Below, in pieces: positions 48,101 through 58,400 of a stretch of DNA of 64,000 bases. The stretch spans positions 15,122,384-15,186,383 of the forward strand of contig NC_037592.1 in NCBI RefSeq assembly GCF_003073045.1, in the 5' to 3' direction. The position numbers were made by a program, and so were the translations under genes. Each line of letters begins with the position of its first letter. Position 1 is the first letter of the stretch. The notes under the pieces were generated by a model, which ran no database searches, had not been told where the DNA came from, and saw only the letters and a program-made list of their open reading frames with translations. Source of the DNA: Pomacea canaliculata (taxonomy: Eukaryota; Mollusca; Gastropoda; Architaenioglossa; Ampullariidae).

Positions 48101-48635
48101 TAATCCTTGGAAAAGGTCTTAATAATTGCTCTCTATTGTTTTCCAAGTAAAAAGTCCCACCTGTTTGACTGGCAGTATAGTGATGGTAATGCATCTTAAT
48201 AATAAGCATATTATTACATACAGTGTTAAAAAAACTTTTTTAAATATATGCTACTACTTGCACTATTAATTTCCATGCAAAGGTAAGTACATGCTCTGTA
48301 AAACCCCATGGAACCTTAACAAAGAACAGGTAATCTTTTTATAATTTACTTAAAAACACACACACAGTATAAAAAAAAAATCATTAAAAATCCCTGAACT
48401 GCTAAGAGTTAAGGTACAACAGACTTATAAACCACCTCACCAAAAAAGCTACTTTATACCTGAGCGAGTAATTCCCCATCTACAAATATACTTTATACCT
48501 GAGTAAGTCCCCATCTACAAGGACAGAGTCAAAGCGATGAGGCAGCTTCGCATCCTTTTTCTCGTCATTCCTTTGCATAGCTGGAGGCCGATGTGGATAG
48601 ACATTGAGTATTTGGTTTCGTAAAAATGCCTCCAT
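42719..48635 (-). CDS. SPRYD3: SPRY domain-containing protein 3, ten coding exons
   Basis: Exons 5' to 3' (minus strand): 48499..48635, 47954..48069, 47155..47242, 46169..46316, 45595..45780, 44882..45031, 44558..44615, 43908..43970, 43104..43297, 42719..42853. Phases agree and give 424 residues (human about 440). Two SPRY-type repeats are visible: NNYFELEIIDPG...GYHADDGRLY...FFTRNGKELGSV...HPAVGLHSDGEEVRLNL, and then NHYFELEIVDPGENCYIAIG...DDGKIF.GSG.GDPFGP...MGCGILFP...FFTRNGK.IGK...FYPTIGML. The second repeat carries a highly acidic insert (316-380), as in the vertebrate protein. Its biochemical role is poorly known; SPRY domains bind partner proteins. The intron after 44558 uses a GC donor, CAG|GCAAGT. 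A 5' UTR piece lies at 48636..48688, with a candidate upstream non-coding exon ending at about 50443. Confidence 0.95.
44096..44165. mobile_element. pogo/Tigger-like terminal fragment
   Basis: TGTGGAACCTCAATTATCTG followed by GTCTTCAATTAACCG has the form of the left end of Tigger-like elements. The opposite end was not found nearby. It lies in an SPRYD3 intron. Confidence 0.4.
44650..44781 (-). mobile_element. tRNA-derived SINE, copy C (tail-truncated)
   Basis: Same family as copy A. The minus strand carries GGTCTGATGGCACAATGG, then GTTAGTGCCTGTCACC, then the CTCTGCATGTGGCC and CTTTGCTGTGATATAGCC body blocks. Part of the head/body junction and the tail are missing. It is in an SPRYD3 intron. 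Confidence 0.75.
45059..45097. repeat. 39-base A homopolymer (T tract on the gene strand)
   Basis: An uninterrupted run of 39 A lies 26 bases upstream (gene sense) of the acceptor of the SPRYD3 exon 44882..45031. On the transcribed RNA it reads as U39, an extreme polypyrimidine tract. Its length may vary or be an assembly artefact. Confidence 0.9.
46408..46600. repeat. Possible hAT MITE end fragment
   Basis: CAGGGGTGGACATTTTTTTT followed by GGGCCATTTAGATATT looks like a degraded hAT left end (CAGGGGTGG, then a GGGCC block). No right end or target duplication was found. Confidence 0.3.
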
Positions 48636-48704
48636 TGTAAACAGTTTTTCTCCCCTTTCAATGACTGGTGCTTAATCCATTACATGGCCTGGAACAATAA
48701 ATAC

Positions 48705-48905
48705 TAATTAATATTTTCTTGTTACTTGGGTTCTTCTTTGCATTTTCTATCTTTGTCTTCTATTCATCATCAGTGCTGTTGTTTATTCTTCCATCCCTCG
48801 TATGCTCTCCATATCTCACTCTTGTTTTAACCGCTAAAAACATGCTCCTTACAAGTGTGGGTATGTGCTTTAAAAATCTGTTTTTTATTATCATTTTATT
48901 CATTA
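48705..48905 (+). repeat. Interspersed repeat, family R1 copy 2
   Basis: The plus strand shows TTCATCATCAGTGCTG, TTTATTCTTCCATCCC, TCCATATCTCACTCTTG, ACATGCTCCTTACAAGTG and GTATGTGCTTTAAAAAT, the same block order as copies 1 and 3. It lies just 5' of SPRYD3. Confidence 0.6.
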
Positions 48906-49244
48906 AGTAAAATGATACATTGACTTTAATATTTTAAAGATTCAGGATACAAACTTCTGAAAGTGAAAAGTAATGCTGCAGAGGAAGAAAAACTAACTAA
49001 ACACAAACCCAAAAACTTTCATACAAGTATAAATGCACTTTTATTTTCAGGCACTAAAGTCTTCAGAATTATTTTATTATTGTTTCGTTGATTTAGTGAA
49101 TAGTTTTCATAATCTTTTATGTAAACTCAACCCCTACTCTATACTCTGCTAAGATTTAACACTGACAATAGCAAGATGGTGTGATTACTTAGCAATAAAG
49201 AAACAATTTACATTCAACGCGTTGTATAATGTGTTTCTATTTCT

Positions 49245-49690
49245 TCTCACTTCCCATACACACTCCACATCTAGCAAGATTCTTCTTCTTGCTCTTATTC
49301 GCCCCCAGTGGAGCATAGGGCCACAACCACACCCCACCATTGGACCCGGTTCTGGGCGTCCCTTTCCAGTTGGGACCATGTCATGCCAGCCATTTCTGCC
49401 TCTGTGTGAATTGATCTCCTCCATGTTTGTCTGGATCTTCCAACCCTGCACCCCCACTGAAGGTTCCAGCCCAAAGTTTGTCTTGTTAAATTGTCAGCTG
49501 GCTTTCGCAAGGTGTAACCAATCCAGCCCCACTTCTGCTTCTTGATGTCTTGGCTGGCAGGTTTTTGGTTGGTTCTCTCCCACAGGTATGTATTGGAGAT
49601 CTTCTCGGGCCATCTGATGTTGAGGATGTGGTGCAGACATGCAGATATCTGTTGACGAATGCCTGTATCTTCTAGCAAGGGTCATGTAAC
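49245..49690 (-). pseudogene. RTE-like LINE, C-terminal ORF2 fragment
   Basis: A minus-strand frame of about 127 codons carries the characteristic end of RTE-type endonuclease/reverse transcriptases: IRWPEKISNTYLWERT, KKQKWGWIGYTLRKP, a TRQTLGWN block and a basic RSRQTWRR. Only this C-terminal part is present and no reverse transcriptase core is seen, so it is a 5'-truncated, non-functional copy. Confidence 0.7.
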
Positions 49691-50137
49691 TGGCCCAAGA
49701 TAGTTCATTTATACAATTCGCTCCCTCTCTTCTTCTTGTTTTTGGATCAAGGACTTATTGCTAGGAGTATTGCAGGACAAGTTCTATCGCAAGCAGATAA
49801 AGTTGTTAGCCTGGGTTGCACTTCTCTACCTGCACTTTCAGGTGTTCGTCTTGACTTCAAAAGCCCTGACACTGTACACAATGATTCTAACATCTTGGCA
49901 AATTTGCGTTGCCTCTTGGAGTGGTCGAATCATTTGAATAACTCCCACTTAATTTTAAACAACGCATGCTGGTTCTCTGATTATAAGCATTTCCTACAAG
50001 ATCCATGGATTACAATGAGTAATGCAATACTAACACACAAGCGTACAAATACCTGTAGCGGGGAACTTGAGTTTTGGTTTGACACTCTTTCATTAAAAAG
50101 AATTTTCTATTTATACATCAACAGTATCTAATCTTGC

Positions 50138-50227
50138 TCTTATTTAGATTTAGTAAGCCATTGCGTAATACTGATTAAACTCTCTTATTTAGATTTAGTT
50201 AGCCATTGCGTGATACTGATTAAATTA
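50138..50227. repeat. 45-bp direct repeat, two copies
   Basis: TCTTATTTAGATTTAGTAAG..., continuing through AGCCATTGCGTAATACTGAT, is followed at once by a second copy differing at a few positions. It lies in the intergenic region upstream of SPRYD3. Confidence 0.85.
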
Positions 50228-51296
50228 TATATTATTTAATTAATTACTGACATTTGTAGACTACAAATTTGTTATTCTGAGACCACGATGACGCCAACAC
50301 GCTGGATATAGATTGTAAACACTGAGTAATCTACTATTAGCATTATTAGTTCACACGTTACTCACAATCGTGGCGTCACTTGTAACATACACTGAACAAG
50401 ACAATTCATCTCTATGGCAATCTGAAAAATGTAACACACGTACCTGAAAACATGCTGAACATTATCAATAAGATTTAAGATCTCTGTAAAGAACCAAGTG
50501 TCCCTACACTACCATGTCACAATCACAACACGGAACAGCCGGAACATGTTTCCAAGTACATGTATCGCGTGCTTCTCTTCACTAGATGGCGTTGATGAAC
50601 TTCCGTTCAAAATATGCAAAAGCATTACATCCCCTGATATCGTCTGCTAAGCAAAGGCATTTAATTTGTTTTTATGTGGGCCTATGATAATAATAAGTAA
50701 AATAGATAAAGAATGCATCATCGGTAATTCAGTAGACGTCGCCCTTGCAGATTAATCAAGCTGTGTTGTATGTACGCAAAGATATGAAATTAATAAGCGG
50801 AAAATGTGGCGAGGAAGCACGTCCACAAATAAGAAAAAAGTGACTCAAATGGCGTAATTGATAAGTAGTTTGAAACGATAAGTTCAACTAAAGTCTACCT
50901 AAAATAAAATGTATATTCTACGTCGTGTCTCAATTATTTTTCACTACAGATTCACTTAAAAAAAAAAAAAAAAAAGACACAAGTTCAGAGGAAGGCAAAG
51001 ACGTTCTTTGGTCTTCATTTTCACACACACATCCACCCACCAAAGGACTTAACGTTATACACATCTGTGACCCCAAAAAGTGTTCATGTTTTTGAAGATA
51101 AATAAACGATCTCGTGTCTCAGGGGAGGTGATGCAAAGGAGGAATGAATAGTAACATTTCTGTGCATAGTCAGGAGCTGATGATGTTAGGCAGCACTGTG
51201 CAGCCAAGTGACAACGATGACTGCTCATTGACTCTCTGTATACCGAAGAGTTCACTCCCCTGCCATTGTAGGCCTCTCTAAAGCGAAGGGAACAAG

Positions 51297-51740
51297 ATGG
51301 AAGTATCCAAAGAGGAGCAGCGTGCTGTGATACGATTTCTGACCGCCGAGGGAGAAAGTGCAGCAGGCATTTATCGTCGAATGCTTACCGTGTATGGTGA
51401 ACAATGTTTGTGTGAATCTGGTGTACGGAGATGGGCGGCGCGATATCGTGATGGGCGAATGTCATTGAAAGATGATCCGCGACCAGGGCAAGCCAATGGA
51501 GCCATTACGGATGAGAATTGTGCGGCGGTAGAGAATTTGATCTGCGAGAACAGACGCATAACAGAAGATGAGATAGCCGATCTTGTAGGCATCAGTCACG
51601 GCAGTGTCCACACCATTATTCGTGAAAAGCTTGGGTATCGGAAAGTCTGCACCCAATGGGTACCGCGAAATATGTTCGTCAAAAACCAGCACAGGCCCCA
51701 GGGTAAACGATCTTTCCGGAATCCTTGCATCAATCGCTAA
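51297..51740 (+). pseudogene. mariner-type transposase, N-terminal DNA-binding part
   Basis: An uninterrupted 147-codon frame. Residues 1-60 look like the first Mos1-type helix-turn-helix (EEQRAVIRFLTAEGESAAGI, then ...RWAARYRDGR, then DDPRPG). Residues 70-125 hold the second (EDEIADLVGISHGSVHTIIR) up to the WVPRNM linker that precedes the catalytic domain in mariner proteins. Homology stops there, so the expected DDE catalytic core (about 220 residues) is absent from this frame. A decayed piece of it lies downstream at 52160-52440. No terminal inverted repeats were recognised. Confidence 0.8.
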
Positions 51741-52159
51741 TTGTAATCGGTCAATATTTATCCAGCATATAACAGTATGCTTACAAGTTATAATGCGACA
51801 GGCAATATCTATATTTCGTTTAGTAACCTAATGTAGACAGCAAACGTTAGGGAAAAACATTTTAGAGCTTTGGAGAGTGGTCAGTAAATGAGGGGAAATA
51901 GCGTAAAAATGATCAAAATTATCGAACACCTTCTATAACAAACGAAAACCTCACCTTATTAAAGACAATGCAAGGTTTATATCTTTCACCCTAGTGTGTG
52001 ATGTCTCAGCCATCACAGATCTGGGTACAAATATTGGGAGTAGCAAAAACTCTAGCAATGAAGCCTACGCTTTAAAGCATTACTTGAACTATAGCTTTAT
52101 TATTTCCTCATGATTTCTTTTCACTTTTGTTTGCAAGAACACAAGCAAAAAAAATCACT

Positions 52160-52440
52160 GACCAAAGCAGGACCCCGCCCACAGCCTTGATCCCGGGTAC
52201 ACCAGCCTTCCCTCTCATCAGGCCTGTGAAATACTGGACCACCCACCCTATAGGCCAGATTTATCACCATGCGATTTCCACATCTTAGGTGGAATGAAGC
52301 ATCTGGAAGGCCAGAAATCAGACAGCGATGCAGGAGGTTGTTTACGAGTGGGTTCCCAGCCCAAGGCGTTTCATGAGCAAGGCATCCATCATCACATTTC
52401 ACAGTGGAAAAAGTGCCTTGCCAACTGTGGGGATTACTAA
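52160..52440 (+). pseudogene. mariner-type transposase, decayed catalytic C-terminus
   Basis: Plus-strand codons from about 52233 read LDHPPYRPDLSPCDFHILGG, the block holding the third catalytic aspartate of mariner DD34D transposases. These are followed by SQPKAFHEQGI and a QWKKCL...GDY end. The upstream part (expected HDNARPH block) is unrecognisable. It is probably the other end of the same element as 51297-51740, with the middle rearranged. Confidence 0.7.
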
Positions 52441-52444
52441 CCAA

Positions 52445-55409
52445 TTTGCGGCCCCTATGTTTAATTTGACTGAATCACTTTGTAAAATGTTTTTCAATGC
52501 TTGACATCAGGGTTATCAGAATCTGCCACTGCAGTGGTGGGTTTTTTGTGTTGATCAAAAGATTCCATTTTCTTATTTAGGTTATTACTGATCAGTGTGA
52601 AGGCATAGCAATTTCCTATAGCTTACATACCACAAAATGTGGAATATGTAAAATTGAGCTGCAGGAAATTTTGGATTGACAATAAGCTTTCATGTTTATA
52701 CTTTACTCAATTACTGAGTAGAATATGTATAAACACATAGTTATGTAAGCTGTAGCTAGAAATATATATTGTGAATGCTTCTGCATGCATACCATGGTGA
52801 ACATTACAATGTTTTCATATGGACTTGCCCATTCACTAAGTTTTCCAACAACAGTTCAGTTAATAAGTACACACTCACATGCACACGCACTGAAACCACA
52901 AGAAGAAAAGCATGTACCGTCCTTTTTTTTTAAACCTTTCTCCAAAACTTGGTCTGTTAATTTCAACCAAGTTATAAATAATGGAAGGGTGCGTACATAC
53001 ACAGAATCTTCAAACACCCAAACAGATTCCAGCCTTTGAATCAAAGTCCCACATGCAAGCTCACCAGTAAAGCATAGATGACAGTCCAAGGCATTTGATG
53101 TCTGCACTATCTTGTCAGTAAAGAGGACAGACAGGCTTAAGCATTCCTCCTCCATGTACCACTATTTCATCACAGTCCAGTGGAGGCAAACCTGGCAATA
53201 TATTAATACTGCCTGCCCCGTCACTTCTACAAAAATGAAAGCTCAGGAGATCCCTAACAGCAGAAGACAACCGCATGCTATCTCTGTATTTGTCAAAGGA
53301 GGATGGGAAATAGAAACTCTCCTTATTTGATACTGCTAATAGCGAACGCACTGACAACACTTTTGATTTGTTTTGTAACTCACATAAAAATGATTCTGAA
53401 AGATTTGCCCATTAATGTGGTACACGGCAACCAGCTTACTAGGATGATTCACAAAAAAATATAGCTGACATTAACTCATTATCGTCTACTGCTCACTGAA
53501 TTTAAAAAACAAGACTATTAGAAGACTGGAAAAAATTTGGCTTCCACAAGATGCCTGAAAATAACTGACCAGATAAGAAATTTCCTTTATAAATGCATGA
53601 ATGATGTGCCACCAAGAAACACCCTGATTTATAACCCAAAAAAACTTGATTTAGAAAACAAAAAAGTAACAACACCAAGGTGGTGAATTACAGTCATTGG
53701 TTTCATAACAGTATAGCTCCAAATTAAAAAAATGCCAATAATTCAATTCATAAAACCCTTTCCGATTTGCTGACTTGATTTTTTTTTTTATAAAAAAACA
53801 CGGCCTGCAATTTCACCAAATAACACTACTGACCAAATCAATTCTTGACTTGCTTTACTCTGTGATGACCACAAAATGAAGAGATCATGCAACAGTATCA
53901 CAAGGCAGCATAAAACTAGGAGGAATGGCATGCTGTAACAAAATCTCCATCTTGATTAACAAAATCCACAATTAAGCTTTCATGCACATTAACTTTTGCT
54001 GTAAATTTTTTTTGTCTTTTTTGCAGTCAAGAGCTTTGGAACTTGTAGCAGGCCAGAGCAAGATGAGAACAAATGTTCCATATGGACCTAGCTGCATGTT
54101 TCTTCAACACGGAAAAATCCACAATGCTGTTTTTACAATAAATATTTGGATTCAGTAAAGTGCATATTAATGCCAAAGTTTTGTATGTTATGATATGCTG
54201 GAGCAAAGAATGAGTTGACCAGTATCTGCAGCAGTAAATTCATGTGTTGAGCATTATAGAAATTCCAATTGTTGGGTGGAAGGAACTTAAAAAAGAAGCA
54301 AAGCTATATGTGTCTGCTTGTCAAACATGATGCCATGTTTTTAACCTTTTCATATATTAAGATTCTTCTCTTCTTATCCTAAACCAACTTCTTTTTTTAT
54401 TTCTTATGGTTATCAAAACAGCTCAGTAACAATTTTCCTTTGTTGTCTTCAGTGCAGGCAAGTAGACCCTCCTGATGATTGCTTGATTTAAGGCCCAAAA
54501 ACACTTTTTAGACTATGAATTTTTTTTAATGAAGGAGCTAATATAAAAAGGGGAAGCCTCACAGGACAATCCCCTCTAAAAGCAGAGAAAGACAAAAATG
54601 AAATGCAAAGCCATTCTAAAACATCATGTAAGTGCAAGACACTGGACAGCTGGAGAGAATACTTCTGGCAAAGAGCTGCTGGACCAGTTGCTTAGTAGTG
54701 GTGTTGGCCATATTCATCATCAAATTACTGAAGGGCTGGAAAACAAAATAAAAAATGGGTCATAAGTTTGTTGTTTTTAAATGTAAAATCATGTTCTGGA
54801 GCTAGTGGTAAGAAAACGAGATAATAAAACAGCATCAATCGTGAAAGAAAAAAATTAATTCAAAAGTATTAACCCCATAACCTTCAAGAATGATAAAACA
54901 TGTTTTTAGTATCTTGCAAAACAAATGCCCCAATCAAGAAATGTAGAGAAATGGTGTTTTATGTGGAGCCCTCAACTAAGGTTATTTTACAGCTAGACAG
55001 TCAACCTTGTAAACAGGTGCCACATACAGAGAAAAAAAACAGCAAGCCCAAGATGAGGTCTGAAGCTAGGACAGCTAATCAATCATCACTGTATTGGTGA
55101 CAACTACTGCACAACCTGACTCAGCACCCAAAATAAGAATAGCAATGAAACTGTAAACATATTTGTACTCTTAAGATAAAATAACTTATTCAAATTCTTA
55201 TCTCATGCTGATGGAAACTTTAAAAAAATTGATTTGTATGGTTGAGACAAGTTCCCAACATCTCGGAAGAAACTCATGGACTTATCAGGACTTCTTTTTT
55301 TTGTGAATGGGGGTAGGGGTTATTCTTTTCTTCAAGTTTATGTGAAAAGGCCACCACAAACTCAATTTAAAAATGCCTATCCCTTGATTCCACAAAAATA
55401 GTAGGCCCT
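52445..55409 (-). other. Presumed CNOT4 3' UTR and downstream flank
   Basis: AT-rich, no supported gene. Contains SINE copy D and a segment at about 54660-54740 that begins after a good minus-strand acceptor (TTTTCCAG|CCCTTCAG). Spliced to GAAG at 55416, it would end the protein as ...KMAEALQ instead of ...KMAEG. Confidence 0.4.
54950..55125 (-). mobile_element. tRNA-derived SINE, copy D
   Basis: Shares the body blocks of copies A-C on the minus strand (TGTATGTGGCACCTGTTTAC, CTGTCTAGCTGTAAAATAACC) with a diverged head (CAGGTTGTGCAGTAGTTGTC). It lies in the presumed 3' UTR/flank of CNOT4. Confidence 0.7.
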
Positions 55410-58400
55410 CTAACCTTCAGCCATTTTCTGTGGTTCTGGAGCAGCAGCAGCTGTTCTGATAGGGGTTCGAAATCCAGGAGGTGGATTTTGTGTCTGTGGG
55501 GGCCAGCCACTGGCAGGACCCAGAGGAAAATGTTGCATGAAAGAAGGGAAGCAGCTGTGGCTCTGCATAGGACCATCACTTTCTGTTAGTTGGTGGATAG
55601 ACTTCAACCAGTGAGGGGTATCTGAAATTAAATAAATGCAAGTTTGTTACAAATATGTACAAAGTGTAAAGAATGAGTAACAAAATGCAGCATCACCATT
55701 TGCCTAAATCCTCATCTCTCTTTTTAGATACTAAACTAAATACAACAGCAGTGGGGAAGGGGGTGGAGTGATCCACAATGTGACAATGTAAAGCGCTCAG
55801 ATTAAGTAATATAGCAAAATTTTACGAACAGGTCTGGCTGGAATTTTTTTTCTTCTTCTCTGTGGTTAACTAACAGAAAAGATATGTTGAGATTAACATC
55901 CAGTAGCATAATACTCTGTGTCAAGCAAAGTATATGATGTGTGACACTTGCCTTCCACTGGGCGAGAACACAGGATAGCAGGATCTGTCTGGAGCCATGG
56001 TGTGTCTGGTGCAAGACGCCCGCCAGCTGTCAAAATTCAAGAGTTATGCATATTACATTTTCCAACTAAGACTTCAGAAAAAAATACACAAAAAGCACCT
56101 ATAGCCAAGCAAGGATCTGAACTGGTTAAACAGAAAATCAGTTCAATGTTCTTTTATCCATGAGACTATTAAAATTGTAATATATGTTTTATTGCCAAAA
56201 ACGCAAAGTTATCTACACACAAACCAAGTTCACAAGATGGAAGTAATAAAGAGACAAAGCAAAAGAGGTATCTAATATAAATGATATCTATATACAAATA
56301 AAAATAAGTGGTACAGTTCTTAACTTTATTGCCATCCCACGTAAAACAGACCACAATAACCTTTCTTTCTACCTTCACCACTTATTTAACCAGCTAATTA
56401 ATCTGTGGAAGATTTTTAAAAGACTTTTATTAGATAACCTGAAAAAATATCTAACCAAGAACTGGGTCTGCATACACACCAGGCTGAGGAGGTGAAACTC
56501 CTGGTGGAGGAGGAGGAGGCTGAGATGTTGACAGGTGTGGAGGAGAGCCAAAGCTAATATTGATATTTGGCAGAAGAGAGCGTAGCTGATCCTGCATGTC
56601 CTTCATAGTAAATACATCTGGCTGGAACACCCAAAATAATAATAATGATGAAACATTCTCTTCACCATTTAGTGTGATACATTGTCATTCATCCATTCCA
56701 TGCCTTAAAATGCAAGTTTCAGATTTCCAATGCCTCACTTGTTTAGCTACCCACCAATTCACACTTACGAAGATACACTTTTTTTAAAAAAAAAGAATAT
56801 TTGCAGCTGCACCCCATCTGTCCCTGAAAAAACCCAAATGAACAAATGTTCCAAAAAAACGTAGAGACGAGTAGCTGCTTATGTTAACACAACACCTCAC
56901 TGATACTGTTCTACAGAGCACTCTGTGGGTCAATAAGGATATAATTTTCAGCACCAAAATATATTTTAAAAAAGTAAAATAGATCTAAAAATGTAAATCT
57001 AGATGAAAACTAATCAAAGAAGCAGACCTGAGGAGGAGACCGGGGAAGAGGAGCAGCCTGTGACACTGCGTGATGTATGTGACTCCCCATATCTGGTCCT
57101 CCGTGACGGAAATTGTTGAGCATCACAGGAAAGCGTGGGCGTGGTCTGTATTGCTGGAAGTCTATCATTTGGCTGGAACCAATATCTGCTAAAACAACCA
57201 AATGGCAACATGATGATAGTTATTAAGAAAATCAACACAATTAACACAAATGTATGCATGCACACAGACTAAGTATGTAAACACCTGTGATCTTTACAAC
57301 TGAAGAAATTCTAATTTGCCATTGAAAACACCTAACTAAAATTATGCACTGCACAAGAACCTATTCTTTAGGTCTTTCTTCATTTGCTTCAATTGTCCCA
57401 CATAAATTCCATCTTTTAAACATTTTAAAAACTAAACAGGAGATTGCTAAAGCATACATTTATTTTTAGGAACAGCCAACGTAAGAAATGATGTTCCATC
57501 TGCAGTGATATGTAACTGATTAAGTTGCTCTGATAAATAATGCAGATGAGTCAATTTATGGCCAATTATCCTGGCAACAATTGCTAGAAACTAACCAGGC
57601 CTGAAGAGCTGCTGGTGAAGTTGCTGCTGTTGTATGTGGTTGAGAGAGAAGCCAGGAGGCAAACTGTGCTGAGATGGTCCTGGCACTGAGCCTTGTAATT
57701 GCTGGGGTACATGGGTTGCAAAGCTGAACTGTTCATGTCCTACTGAGCACATTTGGGCCTGGCTTTGACTCCAATTTGCACCATTTTCTTTCTCTATCAG
57801 ATCTGCTAGTCCCTTGCATGATTCTGTGCATGGATCAAAGCCTGAAAAATGGACCAACTATTCTGTTACAGAACGACATGACCATATGAAATCTGCAAAC
57901 TATGACATTGTACAGAGAATAACCAAAGAAACAATGTGTTCCAGTAAGATGACTACATCTCTGTAGTGTTATTAACAGGTTTCTTCTACTGAACTGGTAT
58001 GGGAAAGGGGAAAAAAAAGGATCAAAATTTTAAATGGAATCACAAACCAGGTAAAAAAAAAAAAACCAAACCTATACATACTTTTGTTGAAAATGGGGGA
58101 GAGGAGACAAATGAACACAGTGGATGAGGCAAAGTAACTGAAAGAAGAATAAAGAATACCTAAGTCATCATCTGGTGGCTCTTTGTTTTTAAAACCAAAT
58201 GCTGCTGACCAGTCTGTACTGCTAGATACTGGTATAGAATCTTCCATTTCTGCAGGCAGCATAGACTCTGTTCTTTCTATGAAAAGAAAAGAAAAATATG
58301 TACAAGAATATAATGCTGATTCTTCTTTAACCCCCCCACCCCCTCCAAAAAAAAGAAAAACTCAGGCAACACAAGATAGACAATTTATAGCTTAGTATCT

